Shown: positions 31,766 through 40,041, numbered from the stretch's first letter. The stretch is DNA of 41,729 nucleotides from Oxalobacteraceae bacterium (GCA_003537575.1 DPRS01000022.1:34828-76556); one strand, 5' to 3'. The notes: a model not told the origin generated them from the sequence alone. Numbers and translations: made by a program.

Positions 31766-32671
31766 TTAGATCTTCCTTGCAAGAATCTGTCCGAACAGGC
31801 CTTGCGGGCGCACCGCCAGGACCAGGAACATGACGCCGTAGATCACGAACAACTCGATCTCCGGCGCGAGGTGGACTGCAAACGAACGGGTCAGGCCGAC
31901 CAGCAGCGCGCCGACAGCGGCGCCGCCGATGCTGCCCAGGCCACCGACCACCACCACTGCAAACGCCAGCACGATGACTTCAATGCCGATGCCCGGCGTC
32001 ACGGAAATCGCCGGCGCAGTCAGGGCGCCGGCCAGTGCGCCCAGCATGGTGCCGATCACGAAGGTCACGGCAAACATCACATTCACGTTGACGCCCATGG
32101 CCATCGCCACTTCGCGGTCATGGATCACGGCGCGCAGCAGGCGGCCCTTGTTGGTGCGGTTCAGCGCATACCAGGCGGCGAGGCCGACCAGGATGGAAAC
32201 GATAATCAGCGCAAGGTCATAGTTGGCGAAGCGCAGCACATCGCCAACCGAGCTTTGACCGAGCAGACGATAAGGCTGATAGGCGAAATACGGATCGACG
32301 CCCCACAGCAGCTTGGTGGTGTCCTCGAGAATCAGCAGCAGGGCATACGTGACGATCACCATCAGCGTTTCATCGCGGCCGCGCATGAAGCGCAGCAGGC
32401 CCTGCTCCAGGACCAGACCGACCACCAGGCCGGCGACGAGCGCGCAGCCGAGCAGCAGCGCATAGCTCCAGTAAGGCGACGAGTCGCCGTCACCGTTGAA
32501 GTACCAGCCCACCAGCGAGGCGGCGCTGTAGGCGCCGATGGCGTAAAAGCTGCCGTGGGCCATGTTCAGGATGCGCATCACACCGTAGATCACGGTGAGA
32601 CCCGCGGCGACGAGAAACAGCCACGAGGCATAGATCATCCCGTCGATAAATATTGCGAATAGGGTATTCAT
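31766..32671 (-). CDS. livH: ABC transporter permease, LivH type
   Basis: An inner-membrane permease of 301 aa with about eight hydrophobic helices. It has the LivH-family blocks GLTVIYGVMRILNMAHGSFYAIGAY, FMRGRDETLMVIVTYALLLILEDTTKLLWG, LLRAVIHDREVAMAMGVNVN (coupling loop) and VVVVGGLGSIGGAAVGAL. It forms the membrane channel with LivM. It is separated from the upstream binding-protein gene by 183 bp that contain a long GC-rich hairpin, a usual arrangement for making more binding protein than permease. Confidence 0.93.
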   Translation of the reverse strand: MNTLFAIFIDGMIYASWLFLVAAGLTVIYGVMRILNMAHGSFYAIGAYSAASLVGWYFNGDGDSSPYWSYALLLGCALVAGLVVGLVLEQGLLRFMRGRDETLMVIVTYALLLILEDTTKLLWGVDPYFAYQPYRLLGQSSVGDVLRFANYDLALIIVSILVGLAAWYALNRTNKGRLLRAVIHDREVAMAMGVNVNVMFAVTFVIGTMLGALAGALTAPAISVTPGIGIEVIVLAFAVVVVGGLGSIGGAAVGALLVGLTRSFAVHLAPEIELFVIYGVMFLVLAVRPQGLFGQILARKI

Positions 32672-32770
32672 AGTATTCCGTAGATAAGCCGGCGCTTCAG
32701 CCGTGTTGCAGCTGCTTTACGGTCGCTTGCTCAGAAGTTTAAAAACAGGAGAACAGCCGGATGAATCAGC

Positions 32771-32817
32771 CGCGCCCGCCGCAATCCGCTGATGGATCAG
32801 CGAATCCGGCGGGCGCG
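32771..32817 (-). other. Intercistronic nested stem-loop between binding-protein and permease genes
   Basis: CGCGCCCGCCG (32771-32781) and CGGCGGGCGCG (32807-32817) form a perfect 11-bp stem. Inside, CGCTGAT-GG-ATCAGCG (32787-32802) forms a second perfect stem. There is no T-run, so it more likely protects the 3' end of the binding-protein mRNA or weakens read-through than fully terminates. Confidence 0.7.
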
Positions 32818-32854
32818 CCGATGCCGCAGCCAGGCTAGCGGCAAGGATGCTTCA

Positions 32855-34174
32855 TTACTTGCACTTCGCTCCCGGCATGCCGGCCTTGATCCAGTCAGCG
32901 GCAGTGGTGCCGTCCGGTGGCATCAGGCATTCGGCGGGATAGTTCTTCACCTTGACGACGCCGCCCTTCTTGGTCTTCGGATCGTACTGGTATTCGCCAT
33001 AGGAGACGCCCTGCACAGCCTGGTGGCCGCCGGCGCTGGACATGCGCACGGTGCCGCTCGGCGCTTCATAGGTCAGGCCTTTCAGGCCCTGGATGACGTT
33101 GTCCGACGTCGGCATGGTATTGGGCTTGCCAGTCTTTTCAGCGGCAGCCTTGATGCCGAGGATGGCCTGGGCCATCTTGTAAGCCGGATAGGTCGGCCAT
33201 TCCTTGTACTGAGCGATGAACTTCGGACGGAACCAGTCGTTCAGCGGGTTCTTCGGGGCGTAGATGCCGTACGGGCCACGCGCGCCGATGATCACGCCGT
33301 TCGGCACCTTGTCCTTGAAGTCTTCGACGCCGGTGTCGCCGCAGGTCAGGGCAGCGGTGCTCTTGTCGAACAGGCCACGCGCCGATCCTTGCAGCATCAG
33401 GGCTTCCATGTCGCCGCCCCAGAAGCTGGAATGCACCAGATCGGCATTGGCGACCGACAGCGCGGAGATTTCAGCGCCGTACTGGCCCTGCATCAGCTTC
33501 GGCCATTGCTCGGAGACGACTTTCACTTCAGGCTTGAGATGCTTCAGGGTGAGGATGAAGTCGTTCCAGGAATCCTGGCCCCAGGAATAATTCTGCTGGA
33601 TGCTGGCAACCGTCTTGACGTTCGGACGGGTTTCGGCGATGTAGTGCGCCAGCGCGACGTTATCGGTCACGGCGTCGGGGCCGGTGCGGAACAGGTACTT
33701 CGGATTCTTGACGGTTTCGAACAGGCGCGAGGTGCCGCAATCGAAGAATACGGTCGGGGTCTTCAGCTCCTCGGCCACCGGCGCGATCGCCAGGCAGTCG
33801 CCGGAGGAGATGTAGCCGACCACGGCGTCGACCTTCTGGCGCTGCACCAGGTTGCGGTATTCCTCGACCTGCTTGGTGGCGCCGCCATTTTCATCGATGA
33901 TGACGATTTCGATCTCGGTGCCGTTGATGCCCTTCTTGTTGTAGGGAGCCGGCAGGGCGCCGGCATTCAAGGCTTCCACCGTCAGCTTGGCGGCATTGGC
34001 GGCAGGCACGCCGAACGGGCCGGCGGCGCCGCCCGACAGGAAAGTGACGATGCCGATACGGAATTTGCCATTCTCGGCGGCGTGAGCTGCCGGCGCGAAG
34101 GCCGCCGAAACGGCGACGGACAATGCGACGAGGGCCAGGCCGGCCTTGCGTGCGGATGGGCGTTGAACGCTCAT
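32855..34174 (-). CDS. Periplasmic substrate-binding protein of HAAT ABC transporter
   Basis: A 439-aa periplasmic binding protein of the LivJ/amide-urea type. A signal peptide covers residues 1-32 (cleavage after AHA). The mature protein starts with FRIGIVTFLSGGAAGPFG, the ligand loop of type I periplasmic folds, followed by EIVIIDENGGATKQVEEYRNLVQRQKVDAVVGYISSGDCLAIAPVAEE. Several Cys (in SSGDCLAI, FFDCGTS, LTCGDTG, ECLMPP and the C-terminal GAKCK) may form disulfides. Its length and these Cys suggest a ligand other than plain branched-chain amino acids. It is encoded 3 nt after a second, unlike binding protein and upstream of the permeases. Confidence 0.9.
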   Translation of the reverse strand: MSVQRPSARKAGLALVALSVAVSAAFAPAAHAAENGKFRIGIVTFLSGGAAGPFGVPAANAAKLTVEALNAGALPAPYNKKGINGTEIEIVIIDENGGATKQVEEYRNLVQRQKVDAVVGYISSGDCLAIAPVAEELKTPTVFFDCGTSRLFETVKNPKYLFRTGPDAVTDNVALAHYIAETRPNVKTVASIQQNYSWGQDSWNDFILTLKHLKPEVKVVSEQWPKLMQGQYGAEISALSVANADLVHSSFWGGDMEALMLQGSARGLFDKSTAALTCGDTGVEDFKDKVPNGVIIGARGPYGIYAPKNPLNDWFRPKFIAQYKEWPTYPAYKMAQAILGIKAAAEKTGKPNTMPTSDNVIQGLKGLTYEAPSGTVRMSSAGGHQAVQGVSYGEYQYDPKTKKGGVVKVKNYPAECLMPPDGTTAADWIKAGMPGAKCK

Positions 34175-34177
34175 GTG

Positions 34178-35539
34178 TTACTCCTCTTTCGTTTGTGGTT
34201 GGACTAAAACGGGTGCAGGCCGGGCACGCGCCCGCCGCTGCTGAATAAGGTCGGCGGGCGGGCGCAGCGCCTCGGCCGGGTAAACGATCCAGTTCGACAG
34301 CATCACCTGCGCGGGAGGGAAGGCGCCGCTGGCCACCACTTCGCCGATCGCCTGCGCCTGCACGACCTGGTGCGTCAGCGGGTCGATATAGGAACGGAAA
34401 CCTGGCGGATCTTCCGGCAAGTCGAGGCGCATCCCTTCGAGCGCGGCGATCAGCCTGTCGGCGCCGGCAGTCTTGCCGGCACTGGCGAGCGCCCGGCCGA
34501 TGGCGATGATGCCGCTGTAGGCGCCTTCCGCCGCATAGGTCGGATAGCGGCCTTCGAGCTTGTGGAAGTCGCTCACGAACTTGCGGTTGCGCGGCGTATC
34601 GGGCCAGTTGTTGTGATGACGGGCGGACAGGATCAGGCCGCCGGGCGCATGCTCGCCGAGCGACTCCAGCACATCGTAATTACCGCCGGTATCGAAGTTG
34701 GCAATCAGCATGCGGCTATTCAAGCCGCTGGAAATCGCTTGCTTGAGGAAGGTGACGAAGTCGCTGCCCCACAGGCCGATCACGGCGATATCCGCTTTCG
34801 ACTCGGCCAGTTCAGCGATGTATGCCGAGTAGTCCGGCTCGTACAGCTTGGGCCAGTATTCGCCCGCGACCTGGTAACGCACGCCGAGGCGGTCCAGGTT
34901 CGACTTGAGGTCGCGCCAGGAGACGTGGCCGTAGTCATAGTCGGGGCCGAGGAATACCAGGCGCTTCCAGCCGGTCTTCTTTTGCAGGTCGGCCAGATAG
35001 CGCGCCCCCGCGGCCATCGACGTGTAAGTGCTGTTGGACAGGCGGAAGTAGTAGCGGTTGAATTCCTCGATGGTCAGGCGCGACGACGCATGATCGGTGC
35101 CGATGAACAGTACGCCGCGCTCCTTCGCCACCCGGCTGACCGCCTGGGCCACGCCCGAACTGACCACGCCGCACAGGAAGCGCGCCTTATCATGCTCCAC
35201 GTAGTCGGTAGCGATGCGCTGCGCAAACGATGCCTTGGAACGGTCATCCTCGACGATCACGCGCAGCCGCGGCGCGTTCTTTCCGCCGAGCTGCGCCTGC
35301 AGGTCGGCCAGCGCCACCTTGATGCCGCCGATGCTGTCGCGGCCGTACAGCGCGGCCCGCCCGCTCAGCGGAAACATGCAGCCGACAACGGCATCGGCCT
35401 GCCCGGCCGGGGCGCCAAGTTCGATGCGCGCCTGCGCCTCGCCCGGCGCAGCAAGCAAGCCGGCGACGACGCAGCACAGCACCGCGCATACACGGCGCAG
35501 TCTGTCGGCACAGAAAAAGGCAGGGGTTGATCTGAACAT
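34178..35539 (-). CDS. Second periplasmic substrate-binding protein (HAAT/AmiC-like)
   Basis: A 453-aa type I periplasmic-fold protein, the first gene of the operon. A signal peptide covers residues 1-37 (cleavage after AQA). The mature protein opens with VVGCMFPLSGRAALYGRDSIGGIKVAL, then VIVEDDRSKASFAQRIATDYVEHDKARFLCGVVSSGVAQAVS and FRLSNSTYTSMAAGARYL, the pattern of AmiC/UrtA/branched-chain amino acid binding proteins. It is clearly different in sequence from the neighbouring binding protein. Either the transporter uses two receptors with different ligands, or this one presents ligand to the divergent histidine kinase. A consensus sigma-54 promoter lies about 95 bp upstream of its ATG. Confidence 0.88.
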   Translation of the reverse strand: MFRSTPAFFCADRLRRVCAVLCCVVAGLLAAPGEAQARIELGAPAGQADAVVGCMFPLSGRAALYGRDSIGGIKVALADLQAQLGGKNAPRLRVIVEDDRSKASFAQRIATDYVEHDKARFLCGVVSSGVAQAVSRVAKERGVLFIGTDHASSRLTIEEFNRYYFRLSNSTYTSMAAGARYLADLQKKTGWKRLVFLGPDYDYGHVSWRDLKSNLDRLGVRYQVAGEYWPKLYEPDYSAYIAELAESKADIAVIGLWGSDFVTFLKQAISSGLNSRMLIANFDTGGNYDVLESLGEHAPGGLILSARHHNNWPDTPRNRKFVSDFHKLEGRYPTYAAEGAYSGIIAIGRALASAGKTAGADRLIAALEGMRLDLPEDPPGFRSYIDPLTHQVVQAQAIGEVVASGAFPPAQVMLSNWIVYPAEALRPPADLIQQRRARARPAPVLVQPQTKEE

Positions 35540-35634
35540 TCTTGTCTCCTTGGCAAATAAGCAATTAAGCTTCTATCTTGTCATTATTCGATTAAAGCGC
35601 GGGTTGTCGCCGCCTATTTGCTGACAGCTTTCTT

Positions 35635-35650
35635 CGCAAATGGCGTGCCA
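35635..35650 (-). promoter_or_regulatory. Sigma-54 (-24/-12) promoter of the transporter/dehydrogenase operon
   Basis: On the minus strand the sequence is C-TGGCACG-CCAT-TTGC-G. It matches the sigma-54 consensus YTGGCACG-N4-TTGC, with GG and GC exactly 10 bp apart. It points into the binding-protein gene that heads the operon and predicts a 5' leader of about 85 nt. A sigma-54 activator gene lies in the divergent unit. Confidence 0.88.
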
Positions 35651-35732
35651 GGGTATTGCCCCTGGAAAAAAATGCCAAACCAGCATCAAATAGCCGCCTG
35701 CAGGCTTGAATTCATGCTTAACGTTGACAGAA

Positions 35733-35804
35733 CGCTCACATCCTGAGCGCTCACGCGGGCGGCTTCCGCTCATTTCGATTGACGGCATGAGCGGAAATCG
35801 CTCA
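35733..35804. promoter_or_regulatory. Cluster of CGCTCA/TGAGCG half-sites (candidate enhancer)
   Basis: The hexamer CGCTCA occurs at 35733, 35748, 35767 and 35799, and its complement TGAGCG at 35744 and 35788: six copies in 72 bp. They include TGAGCG-GAAAT-CGCTCA (35788-35804), the 6-5-6 geometry of NtrC-class sites, the palindrome TGAGCGCTCA (35744-35753), and a 10-bp inverted repeat TTCCGCTCAT / ATGAGCGGAA (35764-35796). They lie 80-155 bp upstream of the sigma-54 promoter, the usual place for activator sites. The rest of the 420-bp gap (35540-35959) holds no gene. Confidence 0.75.
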
Positions 35805-35959
35805 GAATTTCTTATTGGGATTTCTGTCTCCAGCCGTCCAGTGAGCAACGCCGGCGTCTTGCAGAAAATCGGACTTTATTACGGGAAGGCATGCTCCTTG
35901 CCTGTTTTTAAAAAGTCCCCTCCTCCTCCCTTCACAACGCTGCAACAGCCAGACGCCTG

Positions 35960-37660
35960 ATGGCCATTAAAAGAAGCATCATCCGCCGTTATCTGGTCTG
36001 GTCCCTGCTGGCCTCGGCGCTGCCGGTGGTCTGGGTCGGACTGCTGTACGACCGGTTTGCCGAGTCGGCCTTCCAGACCGTCATCGATGACAAGCTGTCG
36101 GTACAACTGACCGCGACCGCCAGCCGGCTGTCCGCCTTTCTCGATGCTCGGCGCTATCAGATTGAAACGCTGGCCAATTTCCCTGGAATTAACCAGTTTG
36201 CCGTCACCCAGTCGGGCGCGGCATCGCAGCAGGTTCACGCATTGCTGCAAGTCGAATCGGATTTGCCGGACTTATTTGGCATCCTGTTTTTTTCAAACGA
36301 CGAGAAGCTGCGGCAGGTGATTCCGGGACAGGCGGCATCCGGTCCGCCTTACTGGAGCGATACCGCCTTCAACACTGAAGGGCTGCCCAGGATGCGCATC
36401 GGCGAGATCGACCTGATCGGTCCGTCCGCGCCGCAGGATGGCGAGGCTGGCTGGCTGCTGTTGCGGCATCCGCTGCGCGAGCAGCGATCCGGCCACGGCC
36501 CCGCCGGGCAGGTTGCCCTGCATGTGCGCCTGGCATCGCTGACCGAGCAGATGGGCAGCGACACCGCGGGCGGCACCCTGAAGCCGATCCTGAAAACGCC
36601 AGCCGGCTACTTCAACAGCGTCGGGCTGCCGGTGCGGCCGTCCGGCACGCTGGTGCCCGGTCCGGAATTCCTGCCCGGCTGGCAGCCGATGCTGCAGGTG
36701 GACGCCACTGCGCTGGCGGGGCCGTTCGACCGCATGCGCCGCGCCCTGTTCATCGCTGTCGTGGTGGGGGCGATCCTGATCGTGCTGCTGTTTTACCGCA
36801 TGTCGGTCAGCCTGCGCGAGCGCGTCAGGGAGCTGCTGCTGGGCGCCCATGCAATTTCGGGCGGCAGGCTGGAATACCGCATCGCCGACCCCGGGCAGGA
36901 TGAAATCGCCACCGTCTCGCGCGCGTTCGACGCCATGGCCGGCAAGCTGGAGGCGCATCTTGCGCGCATCGTGAAGATGGAAAAGATGGCGGTGCTGGGC
37001 GAATTCGCGACGCAGATCGCGCATGAAGTCCGCAACCCGCTGGCGGCGGTCAAGACCAGCGTGCAGGCGCTGGCGCGCCGCGAACAGGATCCGCGCCGCC
37101 TGCAGCTGCTGGACGACATGGAAAGCGAAATCGACCGGCTCGCCCGCGCGGTGAGCCAGCTGCTGGACTTCGGCCGGCCGCGTCCTGCGACAAGTGCGAA
37201 TGTGGCGGTGCGCGAAGTGTTTCGCCACACTACCGAGCTGCTGGCGCCGGAGGCCCATGCGCGCGGCGTATCGCTGTCGGCGCAGGGCGATGCCGACCTG
37301 GTGCTGCGGGCCGACGCCGATCATGTCCTGCAGATCCTGTTCAATCTCGTCATCAATGCCATCCAGGCCTGCGATCAGGGCGGCGCCGTCGTGCTGCGCG
37401 CCTCGCGCGCGGCCGGCATGGCGGAGCTCGAAATCAGCGATACCGGTCACGGCATTCCAGCCGGCCTGCTGCCGCGCGTGACCGACCCTTTCTACAGCAC
37501 CAAGACCAAAGGCATGGGCCTGGGCCTGAGCATCTCGCGCCAGCTGGCCGAAATGAACGGCGGCCGACTGGATATCCAGAGCAGCCCGGGCAACGGCACT
37601 TCGGTGCGTGTTTACTTTCCCCTGAATGAAGATAACGATGGCCAGCATCCTCATCATTGA
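35960..37660 (+). CDS. Membrane sensor histidine kinase of sigma-54 two-component system
   Basis: A 566-aa histidine kinase of the NtrB/DctB-like class. It has a first membrane helix (about 12-30), a large periplasmic sensor region (about 31-260, of a Cache-like size), a second helix (about 262-280) and HAMP (about 280-335). HisKA has H355 in TQIAHEVRNPLAAVKTSVQAL. The ATPase core has LFNLVINAIQAC (N-box), ISDTGHGIP (G1), TDPFYSTKTKGMGLGLSISRQLAEMNGG (F and G2). The ATG at 35960 is chosen as the first Met before the first helix. Its end overlaps the response-regulator start by 23 nt, so both are made together. It is divergent from the transporter operon it presumably controls. Confidence 0.92.
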   Translation: MAIKRSIIRRYLVWSLLASALPVVWVGLLYDRFAESAFQTVIDDKLSVQLTATASRLSAFLDARRYQIETLANFPGINQFAVTQSGAASQQVHALLQVESDLPDLFGILFFSNDEKLRQVIPGQAASGPPYWSDTAFNTEGLPRMRIGEIDLIGPSAPQDGEAGWLLLRHPLREQRSGHGPAGQVALHVRLASLTEQMGSDTAGGTLKPILKTPAGYFNSVGLPVRPSGTLVPGPEFLPGWQPMLQVDATALAGPFDRMRRALFIAVVVGAILIVLLFYRMSVSLRERVRELLLGAHAISGGRLEYRIADPGQDEIATVSRAFDAMAGKLEAHLARIVKMEKMAVLGEFATQIAHEVRNPLAAVKTSVQALARREQDPRRLQLLDDMESEIDRLARAVSQLLDFGRPRPATSANVAVREVFRHTTELLAPEAHARGVSLSAQGDADLVLRADADHVLQILFNLVINAIQACDQGGAVVLRASRAAGMAELEISDTGHGIPAGLLPRVTDPFYSTKTKGMGLGLSISRQLAEMNGGRLDIQSSPGNGTSVRVYFPLNEDNDGQHPHH

Positions 37661-39035
37661 CGACGAATCCAACCTGGTGCGCTCGCTTACCTTTGCGCTG
37701 GAAGACGAAGGCCATGTCGTGCATGGCGCCGGCACCGCCGCCGCCGGGTTGAGCGCGGCCGCGCAACTGCAGCCGGAGCTGATCTTGCTTGATCTGAAAC
37801 TGCCCGACATGTCGGGCCTGGACGTGCTCGAAGCGCTCAAGGCGCAGCAGGCAGCGGCCCAGGTCATCATGATTTCCGCGCACGGCGACACCCGCTCCGC
37901 CGTCAAGGCGGTCAAGCTCGGCGCCGCCGATTACATCACCAAGCCGTTCGACCTGGACGATTTGTCGATGACCATCCGCGCCACGCTGGAGCGGCGGCAG
38001 ATGGTCGAGGAACTGGCGTTCCATCGCGGCGAAACGCTGAGGGAATCCGGCTTGCTGGGCGCCAGTCCGGCCATGCGCGAACTGGTGACGACCATCGACC
38101 GCGTCGCTGCCAGCAATGCGATGCGCATCCTCGTGCTGGGAGAGTCCGGCACCGGCAAGGCGCTGGTGGCGCGCGCGATCCACTCGGCGAGCCCGCGCGC
38201 GGCCGGCCCCTTCATCGAAATCAACTGCGCCTCGCTGCCGGAGCAGCTGATCGAGGCCGAGCTCTTCGGCGCCGAAAAAGGCGCCTACACCGGCGCCCAT
38301 CAGCGCCGCGTCGGGCTGGTGGCGCTGGCCGACAAGGGCACGCTGTTTCTCGATGAAATCGGCGAATTGCCGCTGCCGCTGCAAGCCAAGCTGCTGCACT
38401 TCCTGGAAAACGGCCAGTACCGGCCGATCGGCAGCGGACGCACCCAGTCTTCCGATGTGCGCGTGGTCGCCGCCACCAACCGCGACCTTGCCGCCGCGGC
38501 AAGCGAAGGCAGCTTCCGCGAAGACCTCTACTTCCGCCTGAATGTCATCCAGCTGAACATTCCGCCGCTGCGCGAGCGCGGCGCCGATGTGCTGGCGCTG
38601 ATCGAACATTTTTCCCGCGCCTTTGCGCGCGAAGAGCGTTCCAGGCCGATCATCCTGTCAGAAGAGGCGAAGCAGGCTTTGCTCGCCTATCGCTGGCCGG
38701 GCAACGTGCGCGAGCTGAAAAACCTGATCGAACGCTTCACCATTCTCTATCCCGGCGGGACTATCGACGCGGCCGCCTTGCCGCGCGAGCTGGTTGATGG
38801 AGAACAGGAGCAACTCGCCAAACCGGCGCCGCAGCCGCATCCTGGCACGCCGAACATCGAAGATGCGCTGGCCAGCACCGAACGGGAATTGATGCTGAAC
38901 GCGCTGCGCGAAGCCGGCGGACACAAGGGACAGGCTGCCGAACACTTGGGAATTTCGCGCCATGCGTTCAAGCGGCGCCTGCAAAGGCTGGGCATCGCCC
39001 AGCCGGCTGGCGCGATTGCCGATGACGCATCCTGA
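37638..39035 (+). CDS. Sigma-54-dependent response regulator (NtrC/DctD class)
   Basis: A 465-aa activator. The receiver (1-120) has DDE at 8-10, D52 as phospho-acceptor (LLDLKLPDMSG) and K102 (ITKPF). The AAA+ domain (about 138-375) has Walker A GESGTGKA at 168-175 (family usually GESGTGKE), GAYTGA at 215-220 (the sigma-54-contact GAFTGA loop with Tyr for Phe) and Walker B GTLFLDE at 234-240, then RVVAATNRDL. The C-terminal Fis-type helix-turn-helix is GGHKGQAAEHLGISRHAFKRRLQRLGI. The chosen start is the ATG at 37638 (MASILIIDDE); one at 37626 adds four residues. It should bind the CGCTCA/TGAGCG cluster and activate the sigma-54 promoter. Confidence 0.93.
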   Translation: MASILIIDDESNLVRSLTFALEDEGHVVHGAGTAAAGLSAAAQLQPELILLDLKLPDMSGLDVLEALKAQQAAAQVIMISAHGDTRSAVKAVKLGAADYITKPFDLDDLSMTIRATLERRQMVEELAFHRGETLRESGLLGASPAMRELVTTIDRVAASNAMRILVLGESGTGKALVARAIHSASPRAAGPFIEINCASLPEQLIEAELFGAEKGAYTGAHQRRVGLVALADKGTLFLDEIGELPLPLQAKLLHFLENGQYRPIGSGRTQSSDVRVVAATNRDLAAAASEGSFREDLYFRLNVIQLNIPPLRERGADVLALIEHFSRAFAREERSRPIILSEEAKQALLAYRWPGNVRELKNLIERFTILYPGGTIDAAALPRELVDGEQEQLAKPAPQPHPGTPNIEDALASTERELMLNALREAGGHKGQAAEHLGISRHAFKRRLQRLGIAQPAGAIADDAS

Positions 39036-39067
39036 TGCGGCGCGCCTGGCCGAGAATCGGCTTTAAT

Positions 39068-39529
39068 TCATAACCATCTGCGCACCCGGGAAGCATAGGC
39101 CGAGTACTCCGCGCCGAACTTGGCGGCCAGAATACGTTCCTCCGGAATGATCTGGAAGCGCGTGAGGTAAGCCGGGAATACGGGTAGCAGCAGGAACGGC
39201 ACCGGATGCGCCAGATACAACGCGAATCCCAGCAGCACCAGCAGCATGCCGAGATACATCGGGTTGCGGGTATGGCGGTATACGCCGCTTTGCACGATCG
39301 TCGAGGAGGCGGACGGCGCCAGCGGATTGACGGTCGTTTTGGCGCGCAGAAATGCCACGAGGCCGAGCGCGTCCAGCGCAATTCCGGCAAGCGCCACGAC
39401 AACGCCCCAGGCGCCGCTGTTCTCCCAGCTCCAGCGCCATTCAGGAACAAGCCGCGTGGCGGCATACATCAAGGCGGCGCAGGTCAGCGCAACGATGGGC
39501 GGGGGGATTTTTAATTCAAGGGTGCGCAT
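39068..39529 (-). CDS. ICMT/PEMT-like membrane methyltransferase family protein
   Basis: A 153-aa membrane protein with about four hydrophobic helices. The C-terminal half carries the isoprenylcysteine carboxyl methyltransferase-like signature GVYRHTRNPMYLGMLLVLLGFAL and ends with IIPEERILAAKFGAEYSAYASRVRRWL. This is the SAM-binding part shared by ICMT and phospholipid methyltransferases. Bacteria lack prenylated Ras-type substrates, so the acceptor is unknown. It converges with the response-regulator gene (32-bp gap) and lies 20 bp after the membrane-protein gene upstream, so those two may be co-transcribed. Confidence 0.85.
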   Translation of the reverse strand: MRTLELKIPPPIVALTCAALMYAATRLVPEWRWSWENSGAWGVVVALAGIALDALGLVAFLRAKTTVNPLAPSASSTIVQSGVYRHTRNPMYLGMLLVLLGFALYLAHPVPFLLLPVFPAYLTRFQIIPEERILAAKFGAEYSAYASRVRRWL

Positions 39530-39549
39530 GCTGGTTTTTAAGAAATAAA

Positions 39550-40041
39550 CTATAGACTCGATCGATCCGAAATTTCAGCAGTACGCCAGCGATGGCACAT
39601 CCAGGCGCCACCCAGTATCGCCAGCGCAGTGCTCGCCGCCATTCCAATGGATTCCCCAACGGTATACATCTCTCTGCTTAGCACTCCCGCAAACGCCATG
39701 GAGACAAGCGCCAATATGCCGGGCGCCCGATAATTATTACGCCTGGCTATTGCGGCACACTGATAACCTGCAATTACCGACAATAGCAGACCCAGCACAG
39801 AAGAAATGATTCCAATTGTCGACCACGGGGATAAGGAAGACAGAAGTTCCTGAATTTCTTCGGGCGAATGCCCCTGCATGCCCAGGATAAAACTGTAGAT
39901 CAGCACAACGACGCCCCCGAGGAAAAGCGAACCGCCAATATCGATGGCCGCGCCAACCAGCACGCCTTTCACGGGCGATCCTGGCCGGATGTCTTCGGTT
40001 TTCAATGCTGCGCGCGTCGGGCTGTATATATTTTTTTCCAT
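39550..40041 (-). CDS. Hypothetical membrane protein
   Basis: A 163-aa protein I do not recognise. It has about four hydrophobic helices (around 25-52, 72-97, 106-120 and 132-150), a short hydrophilic N-terminus (MEKNIYSPTRAALKTEDIRPGS) and a loop rich in Ser/Gln/Glu (GHSPEEIQELLSSLSPWS). There is no catalytic motif. The codon use looks less GC-rich than that of its neighbours, and its ribosome site is weak, so it may be acquired or poorly expressed. A 237-bp gap separates it from ada. Confidence 0.6.
   Translation of the reverse strand: MEKNIYSPTRAALKTEDIRPGSPVKGVLVGAAIDIGGSLFLGGVVVLIYSFILGMQGHSPEEIQELLSSLSPWSTIGIISSVLGLLLSVIAGYQCAAIARRNNYRAPGILALVSMAFAGVLSREMYTVGESIGMAASTALAILGGAWMCHRWRTAEISDRSSL

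Noticed and set aside
35642..35659. Possible plus-strand sigma-54 promoter for the kinase gene
   Set aside because: The GG and GC dinucleotides are 14 bp apart instead of 10; the good match is on the minus strand only.
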